A stretch of DNA of 9,008 bases from Rhodobacteraceae bacterium UBA1957 (GCA_002336405.1 DDEJ01000116.1:1-9008), one strand, 5' to 3'; positions 1 through 7,236 are shown, counted from the stretch's first letter. A program made the numbers and translations. Notes: generated by a model not told the origin, from the letters alone.

Positions 1-11
1 GAATTACCGCA

Positions 12-1682
12 ATGAATATTTTAAACCCAAAGTACATTAGTAATAAAGAAGTTAATAGTGAGTTATTTGGCGGCAATATTCTCGCAACCCGCGACCAGCT
101 AGGCGAAGACGGAACCTATGATGAGGTGGCAGCCGACCTCGGCATAGAAAGCATCCGTTATCCCGGCGGTTCCCTAACCGAACATTACTTTGACCTGGCC
201 AATCCAGACAACGATCTGGTCACAGATATCAACTCGGGAAAGCCAATTGATTTCTTACCCTATTCAGAGTTCATGAGTTATGCAGAGGACACGGGAAAGT
301 CAGTCACGATCGTCCTGCCGACACAAAAATATCTTTCACATCAAGTAGATGGCAACGGAGACCGTTACGCGCAGATTGACGAAGACACCCTGCGCGGATT
401 TGTACAAGATACTCTGGATGGCATCTATGGATCCCCCTCAATCCGCGCGTTTGAAATAGGCAATGAATACTGGGGCAGTGGACAGATGTCATCGGTTGAG
501 TATGGTCGCGTCTCAAGCCGGATGGCTGAAATTGTAAACGACGAAATCAGCCATCACAGTGCGGCAGACAGCGCTTTTTCAGAGACTGAAATCGTCGTTC
601 AAATGGGCGAAAATTACAATTTTGCAAACATGAATAAAGACTATGCCCACTATGATTCAGCAGATGAAAAAATTGCAGCTTTGAATAAGGATTACGATCT
701 CGATCTTGACCGATCTATTTTAACGCCTGGCGGTAAAATATCTTGGCCGCAACTTGCGAACAAACTGATCATCAATGAGTTCGATACCGAGAGCGAACAA
801 AACGCCATTGATGGTGTGGTCGCTCACATTTATTCAACAGCTCCTGATAACCTAAACAGTCGTTATTTTGATCTGAATACAATTAACAAAACATGGACTG
901 AAGAATTTGATGATCTGTCCACCTATGTGACAGAGTGGAACTTACGAAGTAATACGGACGCTTTGGACAAAACCGAAGACTATGGCCTAAAACAAGCCCA
1001 TGAATTGATCAATATGGTCGAGGCAATGACCGAAAACGATGTCGACGTCGCCCATATCTGGGCGGTTCAACATAGCAGCGCCGCAAACCTGTCCGGCGAC
1101 GAAGGCGTCACCGAATTACGCATCCCCGGCGAGATGTTTCGCATGATGGGAAAAAGCCTTCCCGGCACCAAAGTGGTAGATTTGGGCCATCGCTTCACCT
1201 CAGAGACCGAAGCCTCAGACACACAGATGGATGTGCATGCCTTTAAGGGCGATGACAAATTGGTAGCCTATATTGCGTCCACAACCGATCATAGCAGCAG
1301 CCAAAATGTTGATTTTTCAAAACTGCTCGGCGAGACTGGAAAGGTGACGATTACGCGGCTTGGAGCCGCCGAAGGTCAAAACCCCGGCTTTCACCAAACC
1401 GCGCCCGAAGTTTCGTCAATCGACCCGAGTGATGTTTTGGACGGCAGCACATTAACCGTTGAATTGGCCCCGTACGAAATCATTGAAGTGGTCTTTGATG
1501 ATCCAGAATTTTCCTCTGAATTAACCACAATGACCCTAACCGGCCTGCCGATTGTGCACATTGCGGAAACTGAGGCCGACGACAGTGAACAACAGGTCAA
1601 CGACGGTGCCCTAGAAGATGACGGCGGCGCTGGGGGCCTTGCCGGCGTTCTTGCAATGTTGCCCATGCTGTTACTGTTTTAA
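12..1682 (+). CDS. Clan GH-A glycoside hydrolase (GH39/GH51/GH79-like), unassigned specificity
   Basis: Probably a retaining glycosidase acting on a poly- or oligosaccharide; the substrate cannot be read from sequence. Seen: 556 residues. A motif IRYPGGS (48-54) resembles the RxPGG strand of GH51/GH79 enzymes. FEIGNEYW (147-154) carries the Asn-Glu pair expected for the acid/base (Glu152). AHIY lies at 271-274, and TEWN (307-310) supplies a likely nucleophile Glu308. Residues about 381-497 look like the C-terminal beta-sandwich, ending in LAPYEIIEV (486-494). There is no N-terminal signal peptide and I found no RTX nonapeptides. The tail is odd: acidic 519-537, glycines 538-542, then an uncharged hydrophobic end (543-556, ending LLLF). 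Only 11 bases precede the ATG, with no clear ribosome site and no in-frame stop, so the true start could lie upstream of the window. The DNA is more AT-rich than the neighbouring genes. The gene converges on pgi. Confidence 0.7.
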   Translation: MNILNPKYISNKEVNSELFGGNILATRDQLGEDGTYDEVAADLGIESIRYPGGSLTEHYFDLANPDNDLVTDINSGKPIDFLPYSEFMSYAEDTGKSVTIVLPTQKYLSHQVDGNGDRYAQIDEDTLRGFVQDTLDGIYGSPSIRAFEIGNEYWGSGQMSSVEYGRVSSRMAEIVNDEISHHSAADSAFSETEIVVQMGENYNFANMNKDYAHYDSADEKIAALNKDYDLDLDRSILTPGGKISWPQLANKLIINEFDTESEQNAIDGVVAHIYSTAPDNLNSRYFDLNTINKTWTEEFDDLSTYVTEWNLRSNTDALDKTEDYGLKQAHELINMVEAMTENDVDVAHIWAVQHSSAANLSGDEGVTELRIPGEMFRMMGKSLPGTKVVDLGHRFTSETEASDTQMDVHAFKGDDKLVAYIASTTDHSSSQNVDFSKLLGETGKVTITRLGAAEGQNPGFHQTAPEVSSIDPSDVLDGSTLTVELAPYEIIEVVFDDPEFSSELTTMTLTGLPIVHIAETEADDSEQQVNDGALEDDGGAGGLAGVLAMLPMLLLF

Positions 1683-1709
1683 GGCCTCAAAGCGATTGTG
1701 CATCGCCTC

Positions 1710-1750
1710 AAAAACGGAGCGCCGTCAAACTATCAGTTTGGCGCCGCTCT
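1710..1750 (-). terminator. Rho-independent terminator of the zwf-pgl-pgi operon, spanning the pgi stop codon
   Basis: On the minus strand the arms 1749-1735 and 1731-1717 form 13 of 15 pairs (mismatches at 1744/1722 and 1741/1725), with a 3-base loop at 1734-1732. A G and five T residues follow (1714-1710). The pgi TGA (1735-1733) sits at the loop, so the 5' arm is coding sequence. Read on the plus strand, the stem is not followed by a T-run, so it should not stop transcription of the convergent hydrolase gene in the same way. Confidence 0.6.
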
Positions 1751-3346
1751 GTGACGTTGCACATAGGCAACCAGCCCCGCCGTAGATCCGTCTTTGCCGG
1801 CACTGCTTTCCGCACCAGACAGCACCGGGCCCAGCGCTGTCGCCAATTCTTTACCCAGTTCAACACCCCATTGATCAAATGAATTGATGCCCAAAACCAC
1901 CCCTTCGACAAACACCCGATGTTCGTATAATGCGATCACCCGGCCCAACATATCGGGGGTCATTTTGGGATAGAGCAGCGTTGTCGAGGGCCGGTTTCCA
2001 GTAAAAATACGGTGCCGCGACTGGCGGTCGAGGTCATCCCCCTGAAGGCCCTTTTCGATCATCAAACGCCGCGCATCGCTTAGGGAACGACCGCGCAAAA
2101 GGGCCTCTGACTGCGCCAGACAATTGGCCACCAGCAGATTGTGGTGCGCCGCAAGATCAGTCTCATGCCCCAGAGCGGCCAACATAAACTCGCACGGCAC
2201 TATCCGCGTACCTTGGTGGATAAGTTGATAAAAAGCATGCTGGCCATTTGTGCCGGGCTCTCCCCAGACGATTGGGCCAGACGCATACGCCAGATCACTG
2301 CCGTCCATAGCTACGCCCTTGCCGTTGCTTTCCATCTCGAGCTGTTGGAGATACGCAGGCAGGCGCGACAAGCGCTGATCATAGGGCAAAACGGCGCGAC
2401 TGGCATAGCCACATATCTGATTGTGCCAGATCCCCACTAGAGCCAGCATCACAGGCAAATTTTGCTGCGGTTGCGCTTCTAGAAAGTGCCGGTCCATCGC
2501 CTGCGCGCCACGTAAAAATTCATTGAACCGCAGGGGACCAATGGCCAGCATCAAGCTCAAGCCAATCGGCCCCCAGAGCGAATAGCGTCCGCCAACCCAA
2601 TCCGCAAAGCCAAACACCCGGTCCGGCGCAATGCCGAAAGCCGCTGTTTTCTCCTGGGCTGAAGACAGCGCCACAAACTGTTGCGCCGGTGCGGTCACAG
2701 CTTTAGCCATCCAGTCGCGTGCACTTTTGGCGTTCGTCATCGTCTCAATGGTGGTAAAGGTTTTAGAGGCCACTATCACCAGCGTGGTGGCCGGATCCAA
2801 TCCCCGCAGCGTATCGGCCAAATGTGCACCATCGATGTTTGACACAAAATGGCAGCGCGGCCCATCATGATAGGGCGCCAGCGCCAGACACGCCATTGCG
2901 GGCCCCAGATCAGAACCGCCAATACCGATGTTCACCACATCTGTTATCGCACCGCCCTGTCCTTGATACGCCCCTGATCGCAACGTGTTGGCGAATTCTG
3001 CCATCCGCTCAAGGCTCTTGCGCACTTCGGGCATAACGTCTGACCCCGCGACCATGACCGACCCACCGTCCAGATTGCGCAATGCCGTATGAAGAACCGC
3101 CCGCTCCTCGGTCTGGTTGATCATTTCACCTGAAAACATCGCCCGCGCCCGGCCCGCAACATCGCGGATTTGCAACAGATCAATCAGCGCCGTGCGTTCC
3201 TCTGCTCCGATATTGGTCTTGGAATAATCAAACACCATCTCCCCCAACTGACAGCGATAGTCTTTGGCCCGCTCCGCAGTGTCGAATAAGGACAGAATGG
3301 ATCTGTCGGCAATCTCATCGTAGCGCTTTTTCAGCTGCTCGAACAT
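1733..3346 (-). CDS. pgi: Glucose-6-phosphate isomerase
   Basis: Cytoplasmic enzyme interconverting glucose-6-phosphate and fructose-6-phosphate. Seen: 537 residues, close to the roughly 550 of proteobacterial Pgi. Both family signatures are present: DWVGGRYSLWGPIG at 249-262 and GVVLGINSFDQWGVELGK at 482-499. The sugar-phosphate loop SKTFTTIETMTNA is at 194-206. By alignment with known Pgi, the catalytic residues are Glu339 (MESNGK), His370 (TNGQHAFYQ) and Lys499. The ATG has AGGA (minus strand, 3358-3355) 8 bases upstream. It is the last gene of the operon, 15 bases after the pgl stop. In an organism using the Entner-Doudoroff route, Pgi would mainly return fructose-6-P to glucose-6-P for Zwf (inference). 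No defects seen. Confidence 0.97.
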   Translation of the reverse strand: MFEQLKKRYDEIADRSILSLFDTAERAKDYRCQLGEMVFDYSKTNIGAEERTALIDLLQIRDVAGRARAMFSGEMINQTEERAVLHTALRNLDGGSVMVAGSDVMPEVRKSLERMAEFANTLRSGAYQGQGGAITDVVNIGIGGSDLGPAMACLALAPYHDGPRCHFVSNIDGAHLADTLRGLDPATTLVIVASKTFTTIETMTNAKSARDWMAKAVTAPAQQFVALSSAQEKTAAFGIAPDRVFGFADWVGGRYSLWGPIGLSLMLAIGPLRFNEFLRGAQAMDRHFLEAQPQQNLPVMLALVGIWHNQICGYASRAVLPYDQRLSRLPAYLQQLEMESNGKGVAMDGSDLAYASGPIVWGEPGTNGQHAFYQLIHQGTRIVPCEFMLAALGHETDLAAHHNLLVANCLAQSEALLRGRSLSDARRLMIEKGLQGDDLDRQSRHRIFTGNRPSTTLLYPKMTPDMLGRVIALYEHRVFVEGVVLGINSFDQWGVELGKELATALGPVLSGAESSAGKDGSTAGLVAYVQRHRAAPN

Positions 3347-3361
3347 TATCTTTGTCCTGTG

Positions 3362-4036
3362 TCAGGGTGCCCAATGCACCGTTGTATCATTCAAAACCGC
3401 ACAGACAGGGGCCACAGACGGTGTCAGGGTCTGCGCATGTTCCAAAGCCACGCGTTTGTCATCGCCCAAAATCACGATATGTTTGTGTTCAGAGGCGTCC
3501 AGCACGCGCGCCGACAGGGTAATGCGGGCCTCGGGCGCACCGGGGGCACGCATCGCCACCAGCGCTGGCGCATCGGGCGCAAGGCCCTGTGTCAGCTTAT
3601 CAGCGCCGGGGAATAACGACGCGGTGTGCATATCCGTCCCCATGCCCAACAACATCACCGCGATCGGCAAATGCGGCTCTAACCCGGCAGCCAGCGCGGG
3701 CAGTCCTTGCTCGGGGAACTCACAGGCGGCATAAAGCGGCAAATAACCCGCAGCAGCAGCGCGGTTGACCAACAGCCGCTGGCGCAGCAGCCGGGTGTTT
3801 GAACGCGGATCATCCTCGGGCAGCCAGCGCTCGTCACTGAGCATCACATCAACCTGCGCCCAGTCAAGATTTTTTCGACACAAAAGATCAAAAATCGGCC
3901 CCGGTGTGGTCCCCCCCGGCACGACAAAAGTCGCGCGCGGCCGATTTTGCAGAGCCGAGGTCAGATCTCGAGCAAGATGGTCTGTAATCTTTTCAATTAA
4001 GGCCTCACGATCCGCGTATTCAATCATCTGCATCAT
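3362..4036 (-). CDS. pgl: 6-phosphogluconolactonase
   Basis: Hydrolyses 6-phosphogluconolactone, the Zwf product, to 6-phosphogluconate in the cytoplasm. Seen: 224 residues, a normal length for the SOL/DevB-type family. VVPGGTTPGPIFDLL (38-52) is the phosphate-binding segment, LSDERWLP (66-73) and SNTRLLR (79-85) are conserved, and GMGTDMHTASLFPG (131-144) matches the family's GMGxDGHxASLFPG, with Met136 where Gly is usual. RITLSARVLD (171-180) followed by a HIVILGDDKR segment (186-195) closes the core. The ATG at 4036 overlaps the zwf stop as ATGA, indicating translational coupling. GAGGTG (minus strand, 4044-4039) is very close to this ATG, so Met2 (4033) or Met4 (4027) could be the real start; family proteins often begin near MIEYADRE. 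Confidence 0.95.
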   Translation of the reverse strand: MMQMIEYADREALIEKITDHLARDLTSALQNRPRATFVVPGGTTPGPIFDLLCRKNLDWAQVDVMLSDERWLPEDDPRSNTRLLRQRLLVNRAAAAGYLPLYAACEFPEQGLPALAAGLEPHLPIAVMLLGMGTDMHTASLFPGADKLTQGLAPDAPALVAMRAPGAPEARITLSARVLDASEHKHIVILGDDKRVALEHAQTLTPSVAPVCAVLNDTTVHWAP

Positions 4037-5484
4037 CGCACCTCGCGCCAGCGACGGTCGTCGCGGTGCAGTAACATCATTGCATCATCCGGCCCAGAGC
4101 TACCAATATCATAGGGCGCCGGCCGGTCACCGCGCGTTTCCCATCCATTGATCAAAGGGTCCGTCCAAGCCCAGGCCGCCTCAACTTCGTCACCACGCAT
4201 AAACAAGGTCTGATTGCCACGGATGACATCCATAATCAACCGCTCGTAAGCGTCTGGGACATCTGCACTTTCAGCGCCCAAAGCCTCGGCAAAACTCATA
4301 TCGAGGGGCACATCGACCAGACGCATCCCCCCCGGCCCCGGCTCTTTAATTGTCACATCCAGTGTCATGCCCTCATTGGGCTGTAACTGGATCGACAACA
4401 CGTTGCGATGGGTTCCGCCCGCATCGGGAAAGATCGAATGTGGTGTGTCTTTGAAAACAATCGCAATCTCGGACGAGCGCGCCCGCAAGCATTTCCCACT
4501 GCGTAAATAAAAGGGAGTTCCAGCCCAGCGCCAATTACTGATATGCGCCTTTAATGCGATAAAGCTTTCGGTTTTAGACGTAGGATTGCCCACGTCCTCT
4601 AAAAACCCGCTCTGTGTCTCATTGGCGCGGTACTGCCCGCGCACAAGATCCTGCGGCGCCACGGGATCCAGAGCTCGAATCACTTTAAGTTTTTCATCAC
4701 GAACCGCATCGGGATCAAACTTGGCCGGTGGTTCCATTGCGATCAGACACAGCAACTGCATGAGATGGTTCTGCACCATATCGCGCATCGCCCCAGAGGT
4801 ATCGTAATAACCGCCACGCCCACCAACACCGACCGTCTCGGCCACGGTGATTTGGATGTGGTCGACATATTGACTGTTCCATAACGGCTCGAACAGCATA
4901 TTGCCAAAGCGCACCGCCATCAGGTTCTGTACAGTTTCTTTTCCGAGGTAATGGTCAATCCGGTACACTTGGTCTTCGTTGAAATGTACCGCCAGCGCCA
5001 CATTCAAGGCCTTGGCACTGGCAAGGTCACGACCAAACGGTTTTTCCACAACAACGCGGCTGTTGTTGTCGACCAACCCATAGCTATGCAGCTGTTCAGC
5101 CAGCTCGCCAAACAGCGCCGGTGCAACCGAAAAGTAAAACGCCCGCACAACAGCATCACGCAGCAGCGATCTAAGCGCGTCCCAGCCGCGGGTCCCTTTG
5201 GCGTCCACTGACACAAACGACAGATGCTTTAAAAAACCTTCTATCTGCGCCTGGTCTTCCACCGATGGTTTCGCAAACTCGATAATCGCCTCGGCAATCA
5301 ATTTACGGTACTTAGCATCGTCCAGCTCGCCCCGCGCCGCGCCAATGATTTGCGCCCTGTCGGGCATTTGTCCGGCACAGAAGCGGCGAAACAGCCCGGG
5401 CAGGATTTTCCGCCGGGCCAGATCACCGGTGCCGCCAAATATAACTAAATCAAACGGCTCAACTGGGATAATACGAGAGACCAT
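4033..5484 (-). CDS. zwf: Glucose-6-phosphate 1-dehydrogenase
   Basis: Oxidises glucose-6-phosphate to 6-phosphogluconolactone with NADP+ (or NAD+), the first step of the oxidative pentose-phosphate and Entner-Doudoroff routes. Seen: 483 residues, the usual bacterial length. The Rossmann nucleotide motif FGGTGDLARRK is at 16-26, VVEKPFG at 145-151, and the active-site signature RIDHYLGKE at 175-183 (Asp177, Lys182). QNHLMQLL follows at 238-245, where His240 is the expected catalytic base. FYLRSGKCL (325-333) is the conserved substrate/structural loop. The ATG at 5484 has GGAA (minus strand, 5493-5490) 5 bases upstream. First gene of the zwf-pgl-pgi operon. A perfect 12-bp palindrome lies 15 bases above the start, so repression by a LacI-family sugar regulator is likely (inference). 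Confidence 0.97.
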   Translation of the reverse strand: MVSRIIPVEPFDLVIFGGTGDLARRKILPGLFRRFCAGQMPDRAQIIGAARGELDDAKYRKLIAEAIIEFAKPSVEDQAQIEGFLKHLSFVSVDAKGTRGWDALRSLLRDAVVRAFYFSVAPALFGELAEQLHSYGLVDNNSRVVVEKPFGRDLASAKALNVALAVHFNEDQVYRIDHYLGKETVQNLMAVRFGNMLFEPLWNSQYVDHIQITVAETVGVGGRGGYYDTSGAMRDMVQNHLMQLLCLIAMEPPAKFDPDAVRDEKLKVIRALDPVAPQDLVRGQYRANETQSGFLEDVGNPTSKTESFIALKAHISNWRWAGTPFYLRSGKCLRARSSEIAIVFKDTPHSIFPDAGGTHRNVLSIQLQPNEGMTLDVTIKEPGPGGMRLVDVPLDMSFAEALGAESADVPDAYERLIMDVIRGNQTLFMRGDEVEAAWAWTDPLINGWETRGDRPAPYDIGSSGPDDAMMLLHRDDRRWREVR

Positions 5485-5498
5485 GACAATTCCATTCT

Positions 5499-5510
5499 GT
5501 TAGCGCTAAC
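5499..5510. promoter_or_regulatory. Putative LacI-family operator upstream of zwf
   Basis: GTTAGCGCTAAC is a perfect 12-bp palindrome with a central CG, the form typical of LacI/GalR-family operators. It lies 15 bases upstream of the zwf ATG and just above its ribosome site. Relative to the candidate promoter at 5542-5569 it would fall around +25 to +36, a position suited to blocking elongation. A weaker, imperfect copy centred on GCGC at 5514-5517 is offset by 11 bp, about one helical turn. No regulator gene is in the window, so its identity is unknown. Confidence 0.6.
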
Positions 5511-5541
5511 TAAGCGCAACTTTAACTTTGATTTCGCCCAG

Positions 5542-5569
5542 AGTCTAACAGAGTGTTGCCGCATCACAA
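5542..5569 (-). promoter_or_regulatory. Candidate sigma-70 promoter of zwf-pgl-pgi
   Basis: On the minus strand, TTGTGA (5569-5564) and TAGACT (5547-5542) are separated by 16 bases; each matches the consensus at 4 of 6 positions. The start point would fall near 5535, about 50 bases above the zwf ATG, with the palindromic operator between. The match is modest and unsupported by other data. Confidence 0.35.
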
Positions 5570-5690
5570 GAGTCGCAAAAACCGTTTTGATTGAACCTCG
5601 CAATCAGATAATACGATGGTAGGTTCATCCTATCGATGGGTAAAACCCCTCGCGGCCAACCACTGGCAGCTGAAAAAACGCTGCGTCTCT

Positions 5691-5714
5691 GTTGGTGTCG
5701 CCAAACACGCCAAC
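5691..5714. repeat. Hairpin with 8-bp stem
   Basis: GTTGGTGT (5691-5698) pairs with ACGCCAAC (5707-5714), one pair being G-T, around an 8-base loop. No T-run follows closely on either strand (on the minus strand six T come about 15 bases later), so a terminator role is doubtful. It may be part of a structured RNA or chance. Confidence 0.3.
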
Positions 5715-5770
5715 CCCAATAATTTTGGCAACCTTTGAAGATATGCATGGCGTCACAAATATAGTTTTGT

Positions 5771-5790
5771 CTTTGGGCGTTCGCTCAAAG
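5771..5790. repeat. Hairpin with 8-bp stem and tetraloop
   Basis: CTTTGGGC (5771-5778) pairs with GCTCAAAG (5783-5790), one pair being G-T, with a 4-base loop (5779-5782). The stem is compact and stable for an otherwise AT-rich stretch. Neither side has a T-run, so it does not look like a terminator. A TATAGT hexamer at 5760-5765 precedes it on the plus strand, but its best upstream partner (TTGAAG) is 19 bases away, too far to call a promoter. Confidence 0.35.
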
Positions 5791-5855
5791 CACTCGATAT
5801 ATAAATGCGTGTTCACACCGTGCTGTTACTTGTGACCCTTACAAAATACGCGAGG

Positions 5856-5987
5856 TGTGGATATACAGGCAAGGCACTTTTATATCGTCTTTTTGTTGTC
5901 ATATAAGCCCAACATCAAATCCACACTCATCCACAAGAGCAATGTATAAGACAGGATTACAGGCATATTCATGCACAATTATGCACC
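5856..5987. repeat. Cluster of DnaA-box-like 9-mers in phased pairs
   Basis: Compared with the DnaA box TTATCCACA: ATATCCACA on the minus strand (5864-5856, one mismatch), AAATCCACA (5917-5925, two), TCATCCACA (5927-5935, one), TCATGCACA (5969-5977, two) and TTATGCACC (5979-5987, two). The four plus-strand copies begin at 5917, 5927, 5969 and 5979, spacings of 10, 42 and 10, which keeps them on one helix face. The 10-mers at 5927 and 5969 differ at a single base. An AT-rich stretch (about 5875-5908) lies between the first box and the others. They may be DnaA sites or sites for another protein; no box is a perfect match. Confidence 0.35.
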
Positions 5988-6041
5988 GAACAACACACAA
6001 AACATCTCAAAACCGCAAAACGTTCTCACAAATTACCTTAC

Positions 6042-6075
6042 AAAATTGCGCAAATGGTGTTTTAGCCACGCGCAA
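6042..6075 (-). terminator. Probable rho-independent terminator of anmK
   Basis: On the minus strand, 9 bases beyond the anmK stop, TTGCGC (6075-6070) pairs with GCGCAA (6051-6046). An inner TGG/CCA (6068-6066 with 6057-6055) adds three pairs inside a small asymmetric bulge, and TTTT (6045-6042) follows. The T-run is short, so efficiency may be modest. Confidence 0.45.
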
Positions 6076-6084
6076 AAATAATCA

Positions 6085-7179
6085 TCACGGCAAACTTATT
6101 TCACCACCACAGACTGGTGCCTGCACGCCGGTGGTCTCCGTACAAGAGGTCGGCAACCCGCGTGCCACCCTGACCGCAAGATATGCAAACGCCTGCGCCT
6201 CAAGCATATCCCCATCCAGCCCCACTGCCTCTACCGGCAGAACCGAACAGTCCAATACATCGGCAAGCCCCGCCATTAAAACAGGATTCAACCGCCCCCC
6301 CCCCGTCACCAAAACCCGTTCAGGTGGCGTCGGGCAATGGGTCATCCCCTGGGCTACAGAGCCTACAATCATCGCCGTCAGCGTGGCTGCGGCATCACCA
6401 TCAGACAGATCTTGGACAAGAGCTGGCAACGCCGAGAAATCATCGCGATCAAGGGACTTTGGGGGCTTTTTCGCAAAATAATCAGCAGTTAAAAACTGCT
6501 CGACAAGCGCGGCTGCAACCGTACCCGATGCCGCCAGCGCCCCGTCGCGGTCACAACTCAGCCCCAAGCGTCGGTGCAGTAGATCATTGAGCGGCGCGTT
6601 GGCCGGCCCGGTGTCAAACGCCAGCAAGGCACACGGTGCCTCGGGGGCAGCCCTGCGCGGATCGACCCAAGTCAGATTGCCAACGCCGCCAAGGTTGAGA
6701 AAACACACCGGCTGCGATGCGCCAAGCCATTTGGCGCAGGCAAAATGAAAGAAAGGCGCCAGTGGCGCACCCTGCCCGCCCTGAGCCACATCGGCGCTGC
6801 GAAAATCCCAGACCACTGGCAGACCCAGTAAGCGGGCCAAGCGAGCCCCGTCACCCGCTTGATGGGTGCCCCGCCCGAGCGGGTCATGGGCCAAAGTCTG
6901 GCCATGAAACCCGATCAGATCAACCCCATCAAAACCACGCAGCACCTCGGCATGGGCCGTCTCACACAACGCCGCTGCTTCTGCCACCAGCGGTGCGTCT
7001 GGCCAACAGCCCAAAGCCGCGCGCAAAACCTGCGCTTCACCGTCGCTATAGGGCCGGTATACTGCGGGGCCAAAGGCTGCGATCTCATGGCCATCGGTCA
7101 CAACCACCGCCGCATCAACCCCGTCGAGGGATGTGCCAGACATCGCGCCCAGTGCTGTGATCGCTCTTTTGTGTAACAT
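6085..7179 (-). CDS. anmK: Anhydro-N-acetylmuramic acid kinase
   Basis: Cytoplasmic enzyme of peptidoglycan recycling: it uses ATP to open and phosphorylate 1,6-anhydro-MurNAc, giving MurNAc-6-phosphate. Seen (numbering from the start chosen here): 364 residues, close to the E. coli length. [12 protein letters not shown] (11-22) is the N-terminal ATP loop. IGFHGQT (89-95), [17 protein letters not shown] (126-142) and NLGGVGNLT (162-170) are conserved. AFDTGPAN (187-194) carries Asp189, the expected catalytic base. VTGGGRLN (291-298) and [14 protein letters not shown] (322-335) complete the family pattern. The frame stays open up to an ATG at 7254, but family proteins begin just before the MSGTS loop, and an upstream start would overlap tyrS. 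A purine stretch AAAGAAAGAGG precedes the ATG at 7179, though its GAGG is very close. Met at 7215 is an alternative. Confidence 0.93.
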   Translation of the reverse strand: MLHKRAITALGAMSGTSLDGVDAAVVVTDGHEIAAFGPAVYRPYSDGEAQVLRAALGCWPDAPLVAEAAALCETAHAEVLRGFDGVDLIGFHGQTLAHDPLGRGTHQAGDGARLARLLGLPVVWDFRSADVAQGGQGAPLAPFFHFACAKWLGASQPVCFLNLGGVGNLTWVDPRRAAPEAPCALLAFDTGPANAPLNDLLHRRLGLSCDRDGALAASGTVAAALVEQFLTADYFAKKPPKSLDRDDFSALPALVQDLSDGDAAATLTAMIVGSVAQGMTHCPTPPERVLVTGGGRLNPVLMAGLADVLDCSVLPVEAVGLDGDMLEAQAFAYLAVRVARGLPTSCTETTGVQAPVCGGEISLP

Positions 7180-7228
7180 GGCCTCTTTCTTTACGCCGCC
7201 AGCAGGGATAGACATGCCGCGAATATGC

Positions 7229-7236
7229 GAGAGGGG
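7229..7236 (+). promoter_or_regulatory. Ribosome binding site that fixes the tyrS start
   Basis: GAGAGGGG ends 6 bases before the ATG at 7243. The in-frame ATG at 7225 lies upstream of this site and has no comparable sequence of its own, so 7243 is the better start. Confidence 0.75.

Larger units (their letters stand above)
5570..6041. other. Long AT-rich intergenic region without a convincing gene
   Basis: Together with the zwf promoter segment and the anmK terminator this makes about 600 bases (5485-6084) between anmK and zwf, both on the minus strand. No open frame here has a good start, ribosome site and recognisable protein. The longest minus frame (GTG at 5816 to 5625, 63 codons) is unrecognised. 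Seen in it: an inverted repeat TGAACCT/AGGTTCA (5592-5598, 5621-5627), hairpins at 5691-5714 and 5771-5790, and a group of DnaA-box-like 9-mers at 5856-5987. It could hold a regulatory region, a small RNA, a replication-related site or degraded sequence; the sequence alone does not decide. Confidence 0.6.

Noticed and set aside
12..1682. RTX-type (GGxGxDxxx) calcium repeats in the hydrolase
   Set aside because: The C-terminal glycines are a single short cluster; no nonapeptide repeats are present.
3456..3734. Plus-strand ORFs opposite pgl, zwf and pgi
   Set aside because: They are antisense shadows of well-identified genes with no domain or ribosome site.
5625..5816. 63-codon minus-strand ORF with GTG start upstream of zwf
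   Set aside because: No ribosome site, no family recognised and it overlaps hairpins; it may be chance.
5485..6084. Chromosomal replication origin (oriC)
   Set aside because: The DnaA-box-like sites all carry one or two mismatches, and the flanking genes (zwf, anmK, tyrS) are not those usually seen beside alphaproteobacterial origins. Kept only as a finding about the repeats.
5855..6481. 208-codon plus-strand ORF
   Set aside because: Its second half is antisense to anmK, the composition is low-complexity Ser/Thr/His-rich, and there is no ribosome site or recognisable domain.
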